DNA from: Lolium rigidum
Lineage: Eukaryota > Streptophyta > Magnoliopsida > Poales > Poaceae
Direction: 5' to 3'
DNA: 64,000 bases
NCBI RefSeq assembly: GCF_022539505.1
Contig: NC_061508.1
Coordinates: 38,124,256 to 38,188,255 of the forward strand
Positions 21,300 through 31,584 of this stretch are shown here, piece by piece. Every line of letters begins with the position of its first letter. Within the stretch, counting starts at the first letter, position 1. The position numbers and the translations under genes are program-made. Below the pieces are notes generated by a model, which was not told where the DNA came from, did not search any database, and saw only the letters and a program-made list of their open reading frames with translations.

Positions 21300-23814
21300 A
21301 TGGCGGAAGAACCGATCAAGTATGAAGATCTGCCTGCTGAGCACAAGAAGAAATATGATGATCTCAAGGCCATCTTTGAAGCCGATCTCATCGGCTCTTT
21401 CGAGAAGACCCGTTCGCACGGGATTAGGTTCAAAGGGTTCAAACCCGAAGGCGTGCTTGAAGGGATAGATCTGTCTCTCCCTTCGGAGGACCGTACCAGA
21501 GCCCTGCGCCAGGAAATCAACTATGCTGTGGCTCATGCCCTACATCGGCATTCTGAGAGCCTGGTGAACACTTTGGAGCGTGTTGCGCTTCGTGTGGTGC
21601 AAAAAATCATGAAGCATCAGTATTCTCCGTCAGGACCTGCTCTAGGAACTCATCAGGGAGAAATACCGTTCTACACTAGGCCACCACTGTCGTACACGTT
21701 GGCAGCCCCACAGCAACAAGGTTCACCAGCATACGTCGTCTACAAGGTTGGAGGTGATCCTGGCGATTATCAGTTCTTATATGAACCGCCCAAGGAGATC
21801 CCGCATGGATACGTGTGCACATACGTGCCGGACTGCAACAACTGGATGAGCCAGGTTACAGCAGGAGGGATTGCCACAGCAGGAGGGGTTGCCACAGCAG
21901 GAGGAAGTTCCGGAGCAGATGCGGAGAAACAGGCGTGGCTAAATAAATATGCCACCGGAACAAGTCATGAAAGCTCAACCGCTGCAGCTCCTACGGTGGA
22001 TCAGATTACTGCAATCTTGAGAGACCAGTTCGGTATCCTGCCGAAGAAGAGAATGATCGGCTACTCCAAGCCGTATCCCAACGAATATGACCTAATCCAA
22101 CTACCGCCTAAGTATCGGCTCCCTGACTTCACAAAATTCAGTGGATCAGAAGGATCTAGCTCAATTGAGCACGTGAGCCGATATTTGGCACAGTTGGGCT
22201 TGGTCTCAGCTTCAGACCAGCTACGTGTGAGGTTCTTTTCGCAATCTCTCACGGGCCCAGCCTTTGGGTGGTACACCTCGTTGCCACCAGATTCAGTTCG
22301 GACGTGGAAGCAGCTGGAAGAACAGTTTCACGTACAATATCATTCAGAAGCCACTGAAGCTGGCATTGCCGATCTGACCCAGGTTCGGCAAAGGCGAGGA
22401 GAGACAGTGTCTGAATACATTTAGCGTTTCAGGACTGTTAAGAACCGATGTTATTCGGTTCGTTTATCTGAGAAGGAAGCAGTTGAGCTGGCAATAGCAG
22501 GCCTGTCAGCGCCGCTCAAAGACGTGACCTTCCAAGCAGAATACAATTCACAGGCGCATATGGTTCAGAAATTAACATCGTATGAACAGCGCCACCCAGA
22601 ATTGTACCAGGACAAGTTCAAGCGCGTCGCCCTGATCGAGATGGAAGAAGATGAAGATTCTGCAGAAGATCAGGAAGTCGCTGTAGCTGAATGGACTCGG
22701 GGGGCAAAACCTGTGTCCTGCAAGTGGGTGAAACAACCGGGGCCTGCAAAAGGGTTTGACTTTGATTTAAGCAAAACGGAGCAAATTTTTGATTTGCTGC
22801 TGAAGGAAAAACAGCTGAAGTTACCCGAAGGCCACAAAATCCCCACGGTACAAGAGATGAACGGCAGGCCATATTGCAAATGGCATCACACGTTCACCCA
22901 TGCCACCAACGACTGCAAAGTGTTGCGCGGACAGATTCAAATGGCGATAGAACAAGGCCGATTACTCTTCGGTCAGTTTGCCATGAGAGTTGACACGCAT
23001 CCGTTTCCCGACGTCAACATGGTCGATCTTAGTCACTGCGTAAGAAGCAAGCCAGGCTTCTCGTTTGATATCAACATGGCAGGACTTGTATACCGCCATG
23101 GTAAGGATAAGCCAGAGAGCAGTCACTCCCGTGGCAAAGATAAAGCGGAGGCCGATCCACGCGACCGGCCCCGAGCATGATGACAGACGGTACTTGACAG
23201 AGGAAGAAGTGAGAAGCGTGCGGTATCAACGACCACTCTCCGCACATCTCCTTAACAAATATGAGCAGCAGTATGACCGACGTCGGCGCTACGACGTAGA
23301 TGATGAGAGATATCGTCGGTCTGATGCAGATAACAAGAAGTATCGTCGATATGATAGAGACCAAGAAGGGTATGAGCGTCACGCTAGAGGGAGGTCAAGG
23401 GAGCAAGAGGACATGGATAAGCATTGGGGCTGTCCTTTCTTCAGACACTGCTGGGACTCAGGAATGAGCCGATTGCCAACAATCGAGAACTGCCCAGAAT
23501 GTAGACGGAAGAGGAAGGGAACTAATGAAGTTTCAGTGTTCAAGCGTCTAGGGCCTCTCCCACCTCAGAACAGACGAGCTGAGTCGTCTCAAGAGGAAGA
23601 CTTCGAGGAGTCAGATGAAGAAGATAGGTATCACCGTCCACGGTGGTGTCCTGATGGACTCAGCCACTCCCAAAAGCGCAGAGTGCAACGGCTACGGAAC
23701 TTGGAGGAAGCCGAGGCGCAGTACCTGTACACGTTGAGGAAAGCACGGCCCGATCTGGCCGTGAAAGTTCAGCAAACATTGGAGACAGAGGCACGACCAC
23801 AGAAGAAAGTGTGA
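21300..23814 (+). pseudogene. Gag of the Tat element, with a nonsense codon and a frameshift
   Basis: The start is the ATG at 21300 (MAEEPIKYEDLPAEHKK), shortly after the primer site. The capsid-like region is near 22080-22430 (LPPKYRLPDF, SGSEGSSSIEHVSRY, LTGPAFGWYTSLPP). A TAG at 22422 interrupts it where the frame reads EYI-stop-RFRTVKNRCY, most simply a CAG-to-TAG change. The same frame continues to 23180 and includes CKWHHTFTHATNDC near 22874, a Cys/His cluster typical of Tat gag. A frameshift between about 23130 and 23190 moves the frame by one. The continuation is Arg/Asp/Tyr-rich, has WGCPFFRHCWDSGM and NCPECRRKRK (Cys clusters) and stops with TGA at 23812. It would form the RNA-packaging core if intact. 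Confidence 0.85.
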
Positions 23815-23862
23815 CGACGCAAGCAGACAAAAGCCGATGCAGAGGCATCGGCTGATACAAAC

Positions 23863-24510
23863 ATGGTGTTCATCCTTCCGTCAGAGTTTTGTGCTCCAAG
23901 AGACGAGGAAGTGTCAGTGGCACAGTTTGATTGCGGCCCGCGGCCAGTCATCTTTGAGAAGCCACGAGAGAGGAGCTACAGGCATCTGAAAGCCCTATAC
24001 TTGAAAGGTTATATCAATGGGCAGCCCATCAGCAAGATGCTGGTTGACACGGGAGCGGCAGTCAATATAATGACGTACTCCATGTTACGACGTTTGGGAC
24101 GTTCCAATGAAGATCATATCAAGACCAACGTCACACTAAGCGATTTCAACGGCCAAGCGTCAGAAGCCAAAGGTGTCCTGAACGTAGACTTAACTGTCGG
24201 CCGAAAAACCATCCCTACGTCGTTCTTCATCGTCGACAGCAAAAGCACTTACGCTGTCCTGCTAGGAAGGGATTGGATCCACGCTAACTGTTGCATTCCA
24301 TCCACAATGCATCAGTGCATCATACAATGGGATGGAGATGAAGTGGAGGTTGTTCATGCAGATGATTCGATCGAAATCTCTTTGGCCGCCATGAACATCT
24401 GGGAAGCAAACGACCAAGAGCCGCTCTCTGGAATTAATCTGGATGGCTGTGAGCGCATCGAAGCTTCAAAAAACGGGGTAAGGCTGGTCTTATCCACTGG
24501 CCTGACATAG
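23863..24510 (+). pseudogene. Retroviral-type aspartic protease of the Tat element
   Basis: The frame is the same as the end of gag, separated only by the TGA at 23812, so the original was probably one gag-pol frame. The active-site motif is MLVDTGAAVNIM, with catalytic Asp at residue 62 counting from the ATG at 23863. The flap-side motif is AVLLGRDWIHANCC. The enzyme would process the polyprotein. The frame ends at 24510, where RT should begin, but no RT follows. Confidence 0.87.
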
Positions 24511-24848
24511 TAGCAAGACCCAAGTCTATGGACGTACGTGGCAAGGCCGATCCCCGCGATCGGCCCCAAAAAATAAAAAGCAAGGATCTTACATCAAGCA
24601 TGTCACGTAGTAGTGGAATGCAGGTAGATTAGAGACCTTTACTACGCGATACAACTGCAAGGGAGGCCGATTCCAGCAATCGGCCAAAATCATTCTCACC
24701 ACACTTGCTAGTCGCTGTGCTATTTAGCATGGTGAGTGGTGTGACAGGCTAGTAGTTGGCTGGAAAGCCGATATCTTCAATTACTTGAAGGATTTGGCTC
24801 GGGGGGCATACACACAGAAAAGAAACGAGGTACCTCGAGATCGAGAAG
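24511..24848 (+). other. Site of the missing reverse transcriptase in the Tat element
   Basis: Only about 340 bp separates protease from the RNase H tail, against more than 1 kb needed for an RT. The stretch contains two GGCCGAT...ATCGGCC palindromes (24545-24565 and 24665-24685). It also has a 45-bp near-copy (24764-24810) of the sequence just before integrase (25543-25590: GCCGATATCTTCAATTACTTGAA then CTCGGGGGGCA). No RT motif such as YxDD is present. Confidence 0.8.
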
Positions 24849-25607
24849 TTGTGCCTCTGCCTGTTCTTCACCTGGAAAAAGATTCAGCACATCTTGCTGA
24901 AAGCAGAAATCATCGTCATATGCAAATCGGATGTCATCAAGCATATGTTGTCGGCTCCTGTGTTGAAAGGCCGACTTGGCAAATGGATGTTTGCCTTATC
25001 GGAATTTGATATCCGGTATCAGCGTGCGAAAGCAGTCAAAGGACAAGCATTGGCCGATCTTATTGCTGAACGAATCAACACGGACGTTGCAGCACTATCT
25101 GTGCGTGCATGGACCATGTTCTTCGATGGATCGGTCTGTGAGGATGGGTGCGGCATCGGCGTGCTACTCGTGTCGCCTCGGGGGGCAACGTATTCCTTCT
25201 CTATCAGGATATCTACCCCTTGCACCAACAATGTTGCTGAGTATGAAGCGATGTGCAAGGGAATGTTGCTATTGGACGCTGGGGAAGAGGCAGTTGAGAT
25301 ATTTGGGGACTCCAAGTTGGTGATTTCTCAACTCACGGAGGAGTATAAGTGTGAGAGCAAGTTGCTCTTCCCATTATGGATGCAATGCCGTGAGCTGATG
25401 GCACAGTTCAGGTATATCAACTTCCATTGGATCCCGAGGTCGCAAAATACCGAGGCAAACGACCTAGCGCAAACAGCGTCAGGATACAAAGACGTGGTAG
25501 ATGGAGCCGATTTTCAGGTGCAGCTCATGGAACCCGATGATTGGAGAGCCGATATCTTCAATTACTTGAAAGATCCGGCTCGGGGGGCACCTAAACGGAT
25601 AAGATAA
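24849..25607 (+). pseudogene. RNase H tail plus second (archaeal-type) RNase H of the Tat element
   Basis: The first ~70 residues are the C-terminal end of the RT-linked RNase H/connection (MLSAPVLKGRLGKWMFALSE). A complete second RNase H follows, the domain that marks the Tat lineage. All four metal-binding acids are visible: Asp93 in FFDGS, Glu131 in NNVAEYEA, Asp154 in FGDSKLV and Asp205 in TEANDLAQ. The frame ends at TAA 25605 and reopens in the same frame at 25614, so a Tyr codon probably became a stop. The ATG at 24849 is incidental; the true N-terminal part is deleted. It would degrade RNA in RNA:DNA hybrids during reverse transcription. Confidence 0.87.
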
Positions 25608-25613
25608 AAGGCC

Positions 25614-26801
25614 ATGAAGTACATCCTGATTGGTGATGATATGTTCTACAGGACTTTGGAAGGGTTACTTCTCAAGTGTTTGGGACCAGCCGAGTCCAAT
25701 CGTCTCTTGCATGAGGTACATGAGGGTGCCTGTGGAACTCACCAATCGTCTCATAAGATGAAGTGGCTGATTAGGCGATCAGGATTTTATTGGCCCACCA
25801 TGCTTGAAGATTGTTTCCAGTATTATAAAGGGTGTCAAGCATGTCAGAAGTTTGGGAGCATTCAGATGGTGCCTGCATCAGCAATGAATCCCATCATCAA
25901 GCCGTGGCCGTTCCTAGGGTGGGGCATGGATATGATCGGCAAGATACATCCTCCTTCGAGCAAAGGTCACGTATGGGTTCTGGCCATTACATATTATTTT
26001 ACTAAATGGGTAGAGGCCGTCCCTATGAAGGCAGTGGCAGCGTTAGATGTTGTTGATTTCGTGAGGGGGCATGTTATCCACAGATTCGGAATTCCCCAGA
26101 CTATCACGACCGATGGAGGTTCGGTCTTCGTTTCGAAGGAGTTTAGAAAATTCTGCGAGGATATGGGAATCAAGCTGATCCGATCGTCCCCATACTATGC
26201 TCAAGCAAATGTACAGGCTGAAGCGTCCAACAAAAGTCTGATCAAGCTGATTAAGAGGAAGATCGACGAGCATCCTAGACGTTGGCACGAGGTATTGTCA
26301 GAAGTGTTATGGGCTTATCGCATGTCGTGTCATGGATCAATAAAAACCTCGCCATACCATCTGGTCTATGGACAAGAAGCTGTGTTACCCTGGGAAATCA
26401 AGGCTGGTTCGAGAAGGATTACATTCCAGAATGATTTAACTACTGAAGAATATGCAGCCCTGATGAGTGACAGCATTGAGGATGCGACGGAACATAGACT
26501 TTGGTCACTTGAGAAAATCAAGGAGAATAAAGCCAAGGTGGCTCGCGCATATAATAAGAAGGTGAAGCTAAAGGAGTTCCAGGTTGGTGATCTGGTATGG
26601 GAAGCAGTATTGCCGTTGGGGACTAAGGACAAAATGTATGGTAAATGGTCTCCAAATTGGCACGGCCCATATAAAGTGGACCAAGTTCTAAAGGGTAATG
26701 CATACATGCTCGAGCAATTGGATGGTGTGAAGTTCCCAGTAGCTGTCAATGGCCAACATCTCAAGAAATATTTCCCCAGTATGTGGGATGATGGACAGTA
26801 A
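25614..26801 (+). CDS. Integrase of the Tat element
   Basis: This 395-codon frame is open and looks complete, in frame with the RNase H upstream apart from one stop. The N-terminal HHCC zinc domain is His36, His43, Cys74 and Cys77 (HEGACGTH, CQACQ). The catalytic core is DD35E: Asp106 in GMDMIG, Asp167 in TTDGGS and Glu203 in VQAEASNKS. A C-terminal GPY/F-like region follows (SPNWHGPYKVDQVLKGNAY). Integrase inserts the cDNA. Related elements usually have GQAEA or GQVEA; here it is VQAEA, so a Gly-to-Val change may affect the active-site loop. As part of a broken polyprotein it is probably not expressed from this copy. Confidence 0.9.
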   Translation: MKYILIGDDMFYRTLEGLLLKCLGPAESNRLLHEVHEGACGTHQSSHKMKWLIRRSGFYWPTMLEDCFQYYKGCQACQKFGSIQMVPASAMNPIIKPWPFLGWGMDMIGKIHPPSSKGHVWVLAITYYFTKWVEAVPMKAVAALDVVDFVRGHVIHRFGIPQTITTDGGSVFVSKEFRKFCEDMGIKLIRSSPYYAQANVQAEASNKSLIKLIKRKIDEHPRRWHEVLSEVLWAYRMSCHGSIKTSPYHLVYGQEAVLPWEIKAGSRRITFQNDLTTEEYAALMSDSIEDATEHRLWSLEKIKENKAKVARAYNKKVKLKEFQVGDLVWEAVLPLGTKDKMYGKWSPNWHGPYKVDQVLKGNAYMLEQLDGVKFPVAVNGQHLKKYFPSMWDDGQ

Positions 26802-27242
26802 AGTATGGAGGCCGATACACGAAATCGGCCAGTAAATTTTTTTTAAATTTTTGGGAAACAGCCGATGCACAGACATCGACTTTAGATTAAAAACAGCCGA
26901 TGCGCAGTCATCGACTTTAGAGGTACAAAACATCATGGTCAGGTATCAAGTTATTGTCTAAGTCTGAGGATTGTTTACTTGAGCCTGTCTAATTGGTTAT
27001 CAGATTGGCTTTATGGGCGTCTGATGGTAAAAATCCGATACGGTGCTATCGGCTCTTAGGGCGTTGACCACCTTTGACAATCGGAAGATGAAGAAGTTAT
27101 GAAATCGGATGATTGAAAGTTGAATTGGAAGGACATTTTCATTGATTCAAAGGGGGATTTTACAATGAAGAGCTAATTGCTCTCAAAAGGGGGCCATCTA
27201 AGTGCCTAATGCACTGCTACTAGCCCTATACTACTCCCTAAT
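26802..27242 (+). other. Spacer after integrase in the Tat element
   Basis: No conserved ORF was seen. It carries three GCCGAT hairpin motifs (26810-26830, 26860-26881, 26895-26916) and A/T-rich DNA. Confidence 0.6.
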
Positions 27243-27740
27243 CTAAGGGTCGTCACTGCCCTCGTCATCGCCGTCGTGGCTGCCATCGGCGCTGCTATCG
27301 GCGGGCTCTTCATCGCCGCTGATGAAGCCGCCAGTAGCGTCTTCATCCTCCTCGTCATCATCGTTGTCGTCGTCGTCTGACCAGGCCCAGCCTCGGAGGC
27401 GCTTGGCCGGCGGGTACCCGGCGGAGGAGGAGTTTTCCTCCTCCGACTCCTCCGCCTCTTCTTCCTCCTCGTCGGAGGAGAGATCCGCCTCCCATGAGAG
27501 GAGGTCGTCCTCGCTCGCCGACTCCAGTTCCCCGTCGACAAGGAACTGGAGGTCTTCTTCCCCGATGGTGCGGGGCTCGTCGTCCTCCGACTCGATGGCA
27601 AAGTCCCATTCTCTCGCGTCCCAATACTCGGGCGCGAGAGCCTCATAGATGGCCATCTGATTGACCTCCGGCTCCAGTTCACTCGAGGAAGAGGATTGGG
27701 AGGAGAAAGCCGATGAAGCGGAGGAGGAAGAGGAAGACAT
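27243..27740 (-). CDS. Antisense 165-aa acidic, serine-rich ORF of the Tat element
   Basis: On the strand opposite to gag-pol, an intact frame runs from ATG 27740 to TAG 27243. It starts with a Ser run (MSSSSSSASSAFSSQ) and has a conserved-looking centre (IYEALAPEYWDAREWDFAIE, then EDLQFLVDGELES). It continues with Glu/Asp-rich tracts, a short basic/hydrophobic stretch (YPPAKRLRGWAW) and an Asp/Glu tail. The PPAKRLR patch could be a nuclear localisation signal. The sequence is strongly G/C-rich and has no stop over 166 codons while the sense genes carry several. Antisense ORFs are reported between integrase and the 3' LTR in Tat elements such as Grande. Function is unknown. Confidence 0.7.
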   Translation of the reverse strand: MSSSSSSASSAFSSQSSSSSELEPEVNQMAIYEALAPEYWDAREWDFAIESEDDEPRTIGEEDLQFLVDGELESASEDDLLSWEADLSSDEEEEEAEESEEENSSSAGYPPAKRLRGWAWSDDDDNDDDEEDEDATGGFISGDEEPADSSADGSHDGDDEGSDDP

Positions 27741-28022
27741 GGCTACAGAGGGAGAGGGTTTTTTGGCCGGCGGCTAGTTCGGAGCAGGGGGATGAAGAGG
27801 TGAACTGTTCGATGCGGTTAAATAAAAGGAGATATAGTGGAGATTTAATGCTCGAGCAGTTTTCGAGGATGTGGTGCCAAAACTGTCAAATCGTGCAGAG
27901 AAGTTGAGAAGGCAAGGCGTCATGATGAAGAATACTGCGACGGTTCTGCTCTACCACGACATGACCCTTCGAAGAAAAAATAGGTGGTTTTGAAATTATC
28001 ATTACCAAAACCAGGGGGCATG
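27741..28022 (+). other. Pre-LTR region and polypurine tract of the Tat element
   Basis: It holds the possible promoter of the antisense ORF (a TTAAATAAAAGG-type A/T stretch near 27819) and ends in CCAGGGGGCATG (28011-28022), the likely polypurine tract immediately before the 3' LTR. Confidence 0.55.
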
Positions 28023-29193
28023 TGTTATCACCAGATTTTGGCCAAATCAGGAGATGGGCCGTAATGGAGATGGGCTTGAAGGATATACACGTGGAGTATC
28101 TTAGAAGCGGCCTTGCACGAAGAGTTTGGGCTAGATTGCCCGTGTATCTGTAAATATAGTAGATTGCATCTTAGTTTAGAATTAAAAGATAGAGTTTAAC
28201 CCATGCACGGTTAGGTGCACACCCGAATTAGAAAGTCCCTTTGACTATAAATATGTATCTAGGGTTATCGAAAAAGGAGGACAATCACGTTCACAAAAAA
28301 CACAAACCAGGCGCATCGCCCCCCCTTCTTTCGAGGGTTTCTTCCGGGTAAGCGTCATGCTGCCTAGATCGCATCTTGCGATCTAGGCAGTGTACGTTTA
28401 GTCGTTTATCTTGTGTTGCTCGTGCTGAAGCGTTGTTGATGGCGAGTAGCACTATTTATCTTAGGTGTTTTGGGGCTTGCATGGATGCTTTTCTAGTGCA
28501 TATTTGCTTAGCCATGCCGTCCCTCGATATCTAGCTGCCCTTATACCTACCTAGGTGTAAGGACAGCACCTTGCTTGTTCGTTATTTAGTAGATCCAATC
28601 TGTTATAGTTGCTCCTTGATTCTTCAAGGTTTGGTTTAATATATGTATGGTTAGGCCTTGCAAACGGGTTGAACGATCCGGTAGTGCGTGAGATATGGTT
28701 TGTTGATTCTAAGAGGGACGTTCCGGGAATTGACTTAATGTTGGTTTTTAGGCCTCTTTTAGGGTTGGTTTTCCATTATCTTTCGTGTCTATTAGGCTCA
28801 ACTACGCGCAGGATGTTCCGATCATGCGGTGAAAACCCTAAACTGTCGTAGATTAGATTAACTCTATTTTGATCAAGCAGGAGCCCCATGTCATCGTTAA
28901 CCCGACGTGAACCATGGGGCGATCGGCTCTTTGAGCCGATCCACAGGGCAACCTGAGAGCCGATCGGGCTCGTATTTAATGTTTACGTGTCTACCATGCA
29001 GGAAACTAATCGAAGCAATCCTACACCTTCCTGACCAGGTATAGGTCAGGTGGCACGCCCTAGCAACCGCCAGGTTGTGTGCCGGAGCATTGCGGGACGA
29101 CGTCGAGGGACCAGGGCCCCCAGCAGTCTTGGAAGCCTCCCGACTCTTCGTGTTGCTTAACCACTGCTCGCCGGTGGGTTTTGGCAGGCAACA
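28023..29193 (+). repeat. 3' LTR of the Tat element (1171 bp)
   Basis: It has the same length as the 5' LTR and is followed by the CATAC duplication at 29194-29198. The first hairpin (28359-28391) has lost one terminal pair relative to the 5' copy. Confidence 0.95.
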
Positions 29194-29274
29194 CATACTG
29201 AGGGAAACTTGCTTCTATACGCATCATACCTTCTACTTGGGGTTCCCAACGGACGTGTGCATCTACGCGTATCA
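29194..29274 (+). repeat. 5' LTR of element H, third piece
   Basis: After CATAC the H LTR resumes with TGAGGGAAACTTGC, as at 35666, and ends ACGCGTATCA. Confidence 0.92.
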
Positions 29275-29285
29275 AGCTAAATTTC

Positions 29286-29474
29286 TGGCGCCGTTGCCGG
29301 GGAGATCAAGACACGCTGCAAGGGGAGTCTCCACTTCCAATCTCTTTACTTTGTTTTTGTCTTGCTTTACTTTACTTTATTTACTGTCTTGTTTACTAGT
29401 TCTAAATCAAAAACACAAAAAAATTAGTTACTTGTCTTTACTTTATTTGCCTAGTTTACTTTATTACTGTTACA
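29286..29474 (+). promoter_or_regulatory. Primer binding site and leader of element H
   Basis: TGGCGCCGTTGCCGGGGA (29286-29303) is a perfect tRNA-Asp-type site, 11 bases after the LTR. The rest is the T-rich leader found in E and C. Confidence 0.88.
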
Positions 29475-31584
29475 ATGGGTACTCCTGAAAATACTAAGTT
29501 GTGTGATTTCACTAGCACAAATAAAAATGATTTTATATGTACTCCTATTGCTCCACCTGCTACAACAGCAGAATTCTATGAAATTAAACCTGCTTTACTA
29601 AATCTTGTTATGAGAGAGCAATTTTCTGGTGTTAGTACTGATGATGCTGCTGCCCATCTCAATAATTTTGTTGAACTTTTTGAAATGCAAAAGTATAAGG
29701 ATGTAGATGGTGATATTATAAAACTGAAATTGTTTCCTTTCTCATTAAGAGGAAGAGCTAAAGATTGGTTGCTTTCTTTGCCTAAACATAGTATTGATTC
29801 ATGGACTAAATGTAAAGATGTTTTTATTAGTAAATATTATCCTCCTGCTAAGATTATATCTTTGAGAAGTAGCATAATGAACTTTAAACAATTTGATAAT
29901 GAACATGTTGCTCAAGCATGGGAGAGAATGAAATCTTTGGTAAAGAATTGCCCAACCCATGGACCGACTACTTGGATGATCATCCAAACCTTTTATGCAG
30001 GATTGAATTTTTCCTCGAGGAACCTATTGGATTCAGCTGCTGGAGGTACTTTTATGTCCATCACCCCGGGCGCCGCAACTAAATTACTTGATGATATGAT
30101 GATCAATTACTCTGAATGGCACACTCGAAAGAACTCCTCAAGGTAAGAAGGTAAATTCTGTTGAAGAAACCTCTTCTTTGGGTGATAAGATTGATGCTAT
30201 TATGTCTATGCTTGCAAATGGTAGATCTCATATTGACCCTAATAATGTTCCTTTAGCTTCATTAGTTGCTCAAGAAGAAAATGTTGATGTGAATTTCATT
30301 TAGAACAATAATTTCAACAACAATGCTTATAGGAATAATTATGGTAACAACAACTTTAGGCCATATCCTTCTAATAATGGTAATGGTTATGGTAATTCTT
30401 ATGGTAATTCTTACAACAATAATAAGAGTGTACCCTATGGTCTTGAAGTGATGCTTAAAGAATTTATTAGTACACAAACTGCTTTCAATAAAACTGGTTG
30501 AAGAAAAGCTTGGTAAAATTGATGTTCTTGCTTCTAAGGTTGATAGTCTTGCTCTTGATGTTGATCTTTTAAAATTGAAAGTTATGCCTCGGAAGTTAAA
30601 GATGCTAGGTTTGCTAAAACAAATGCCATCCAAGTTCGAATTAATGATAATATTAGAATGTTGGCTGAATTGCATGCTAGGTGGGATAGAGAAGAAAAAG
30701 AAAAACTTGCTAAAGAGAATAATGTAGCTAAAGTTTGGACTATTACCACCACTAGTAATGATGATTCTACACATGTTGCTACACCTCCTACTATCAATGG
30801 TAAAATAATTGGTGTTGGCAATGTTTCTACTCCTAGTGCAAAGCGTACAAAATTGCCTGAAACTGCTGAAACTGTTGTTTGTGATAAAACTGCTGAAATT
30901 TTTCAAAATATTGGTGACAATGATTCCATTGCTGTAGAACATAATGGTTTAGCTTTTGATGATTGTCATATTACTGAAGTTATAAAGTTCTTACAAAAAC
31001 TTGCTAGAAGTCCCAATGCTAGTGCTATAAATTTAGCCTTTACAAAACATATTACAAATGCTCTCATTAAAGCTAGGGAAGAGAAATTAAAACTTGAAGC
31101 TTCTATTCCTAGAAAGTTAGAAGATGGTTGGGAGCCCATCATTAAAATCAAATTCAATGACTTTGAGTGTAATGCTTTATGTGATCTTGGTGCAAGTATT
31201 TCTGTTATGCCCAAAAAGATTTATGATATGCTTGACTTGCCACCATTGAAAAATTGTTATTTGGATGTTAATCTTGCTGATAATGTTAAAAAGAAACCTT
31301 TGGGAAGGATTGATAATGTTCGTATTATGGTTAACAATAACCTTGTCCCCGCGGATTCTGTTGTCTTCGATATTGAATGCAATGCATCTTGTCCTATTGT
31401 GTTGGGAAGACCTTTTCTTCGAACCGTTGGTGCTGTTATTGATATGAAGGAAGGTAATATTAAATATCAATTTCCTCTCAAGAAAGGTATGGAACACTTC
31501 CCTAGAAAGATAATGAAGTTGCCTTTTGATTCTATTATTAGAACAAGCTATGATGTTGATGCTTCTTCTCTTGATGTTACTTGA
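29475..31584 (+). pseudogene. Gag-protease of element H, broken by frameshifts and a stop
   Basis: It starts MGTPENTKLCDF at 29475, as in elements B and C. The gag domain (LRGRAKDWLLSL, YYPPAKIISLRSS, QAWERMKSLVKNCP, GLNFSSRNLLDSAAGG) is intact to about 30125. There one extra C (CACTCGAAAG for CACTGAAAG) shifts the frame. A TAG follows at 30301-30303 in the corrected frame, and another indel lies near 30498. From 30658 the frame is open to 31584 and includes MLAELHARWDREEKEK (coiled coil) and the protease with DLGAS and LGRPFLRTVG. The C-terminus DASSLDVT is the family standard. No RT or integrase follows. Confidence 0.88.

Larger units (their letters stand above)
20068..29193 (+). mobile_element. 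Tat-lineage Gypsy retrotransposon, RT-deleted
   Basis: Two LTRs of exactly 1171 bp (20068-21238 and 28023-29193), flanked by the perfect 5-bp duplication CATAC (20063-20067 and 29194-29198), bound a 6.8-kb interior. Domain order is gag, zinc motif, protease, [RT core missing], end of the RT-linked RNase H, a second RNase H, integrase, then an antisense ORF. The second RNase H and the extra antisense ORF are known traits of the Tat/Retand lineage. At least three in-frame stops, a frameshift and the RT deletion make it defective. Its base composition is more G/C-rich than its neighbours. By eye the LTRs differ at roughly 15-20 sites. Confidence 0.95.

Noticed and set aside
24511..24848. An intron between protease and RNase H in the Tat element
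   Set aside because: Splicing would still leave no reverse transcriptase; domain loss explains it better.
27322..27648. Plus-strand Ser-rich frame opposite the antisense Tat ORF
   Set aside because: It is a shadow of the acidic minus-strand frame (GAG/GAC codons read as CTC/GTC or TCG/TCC); the minus frame is longer and starts and ends cleanly.
30262..30942. Minus-strand 226-codon frame opposite H gag
   Set aside because: It is the complement of A/T-rich gag linker and coiled coil; similar shadows appear opposite other gag copies.
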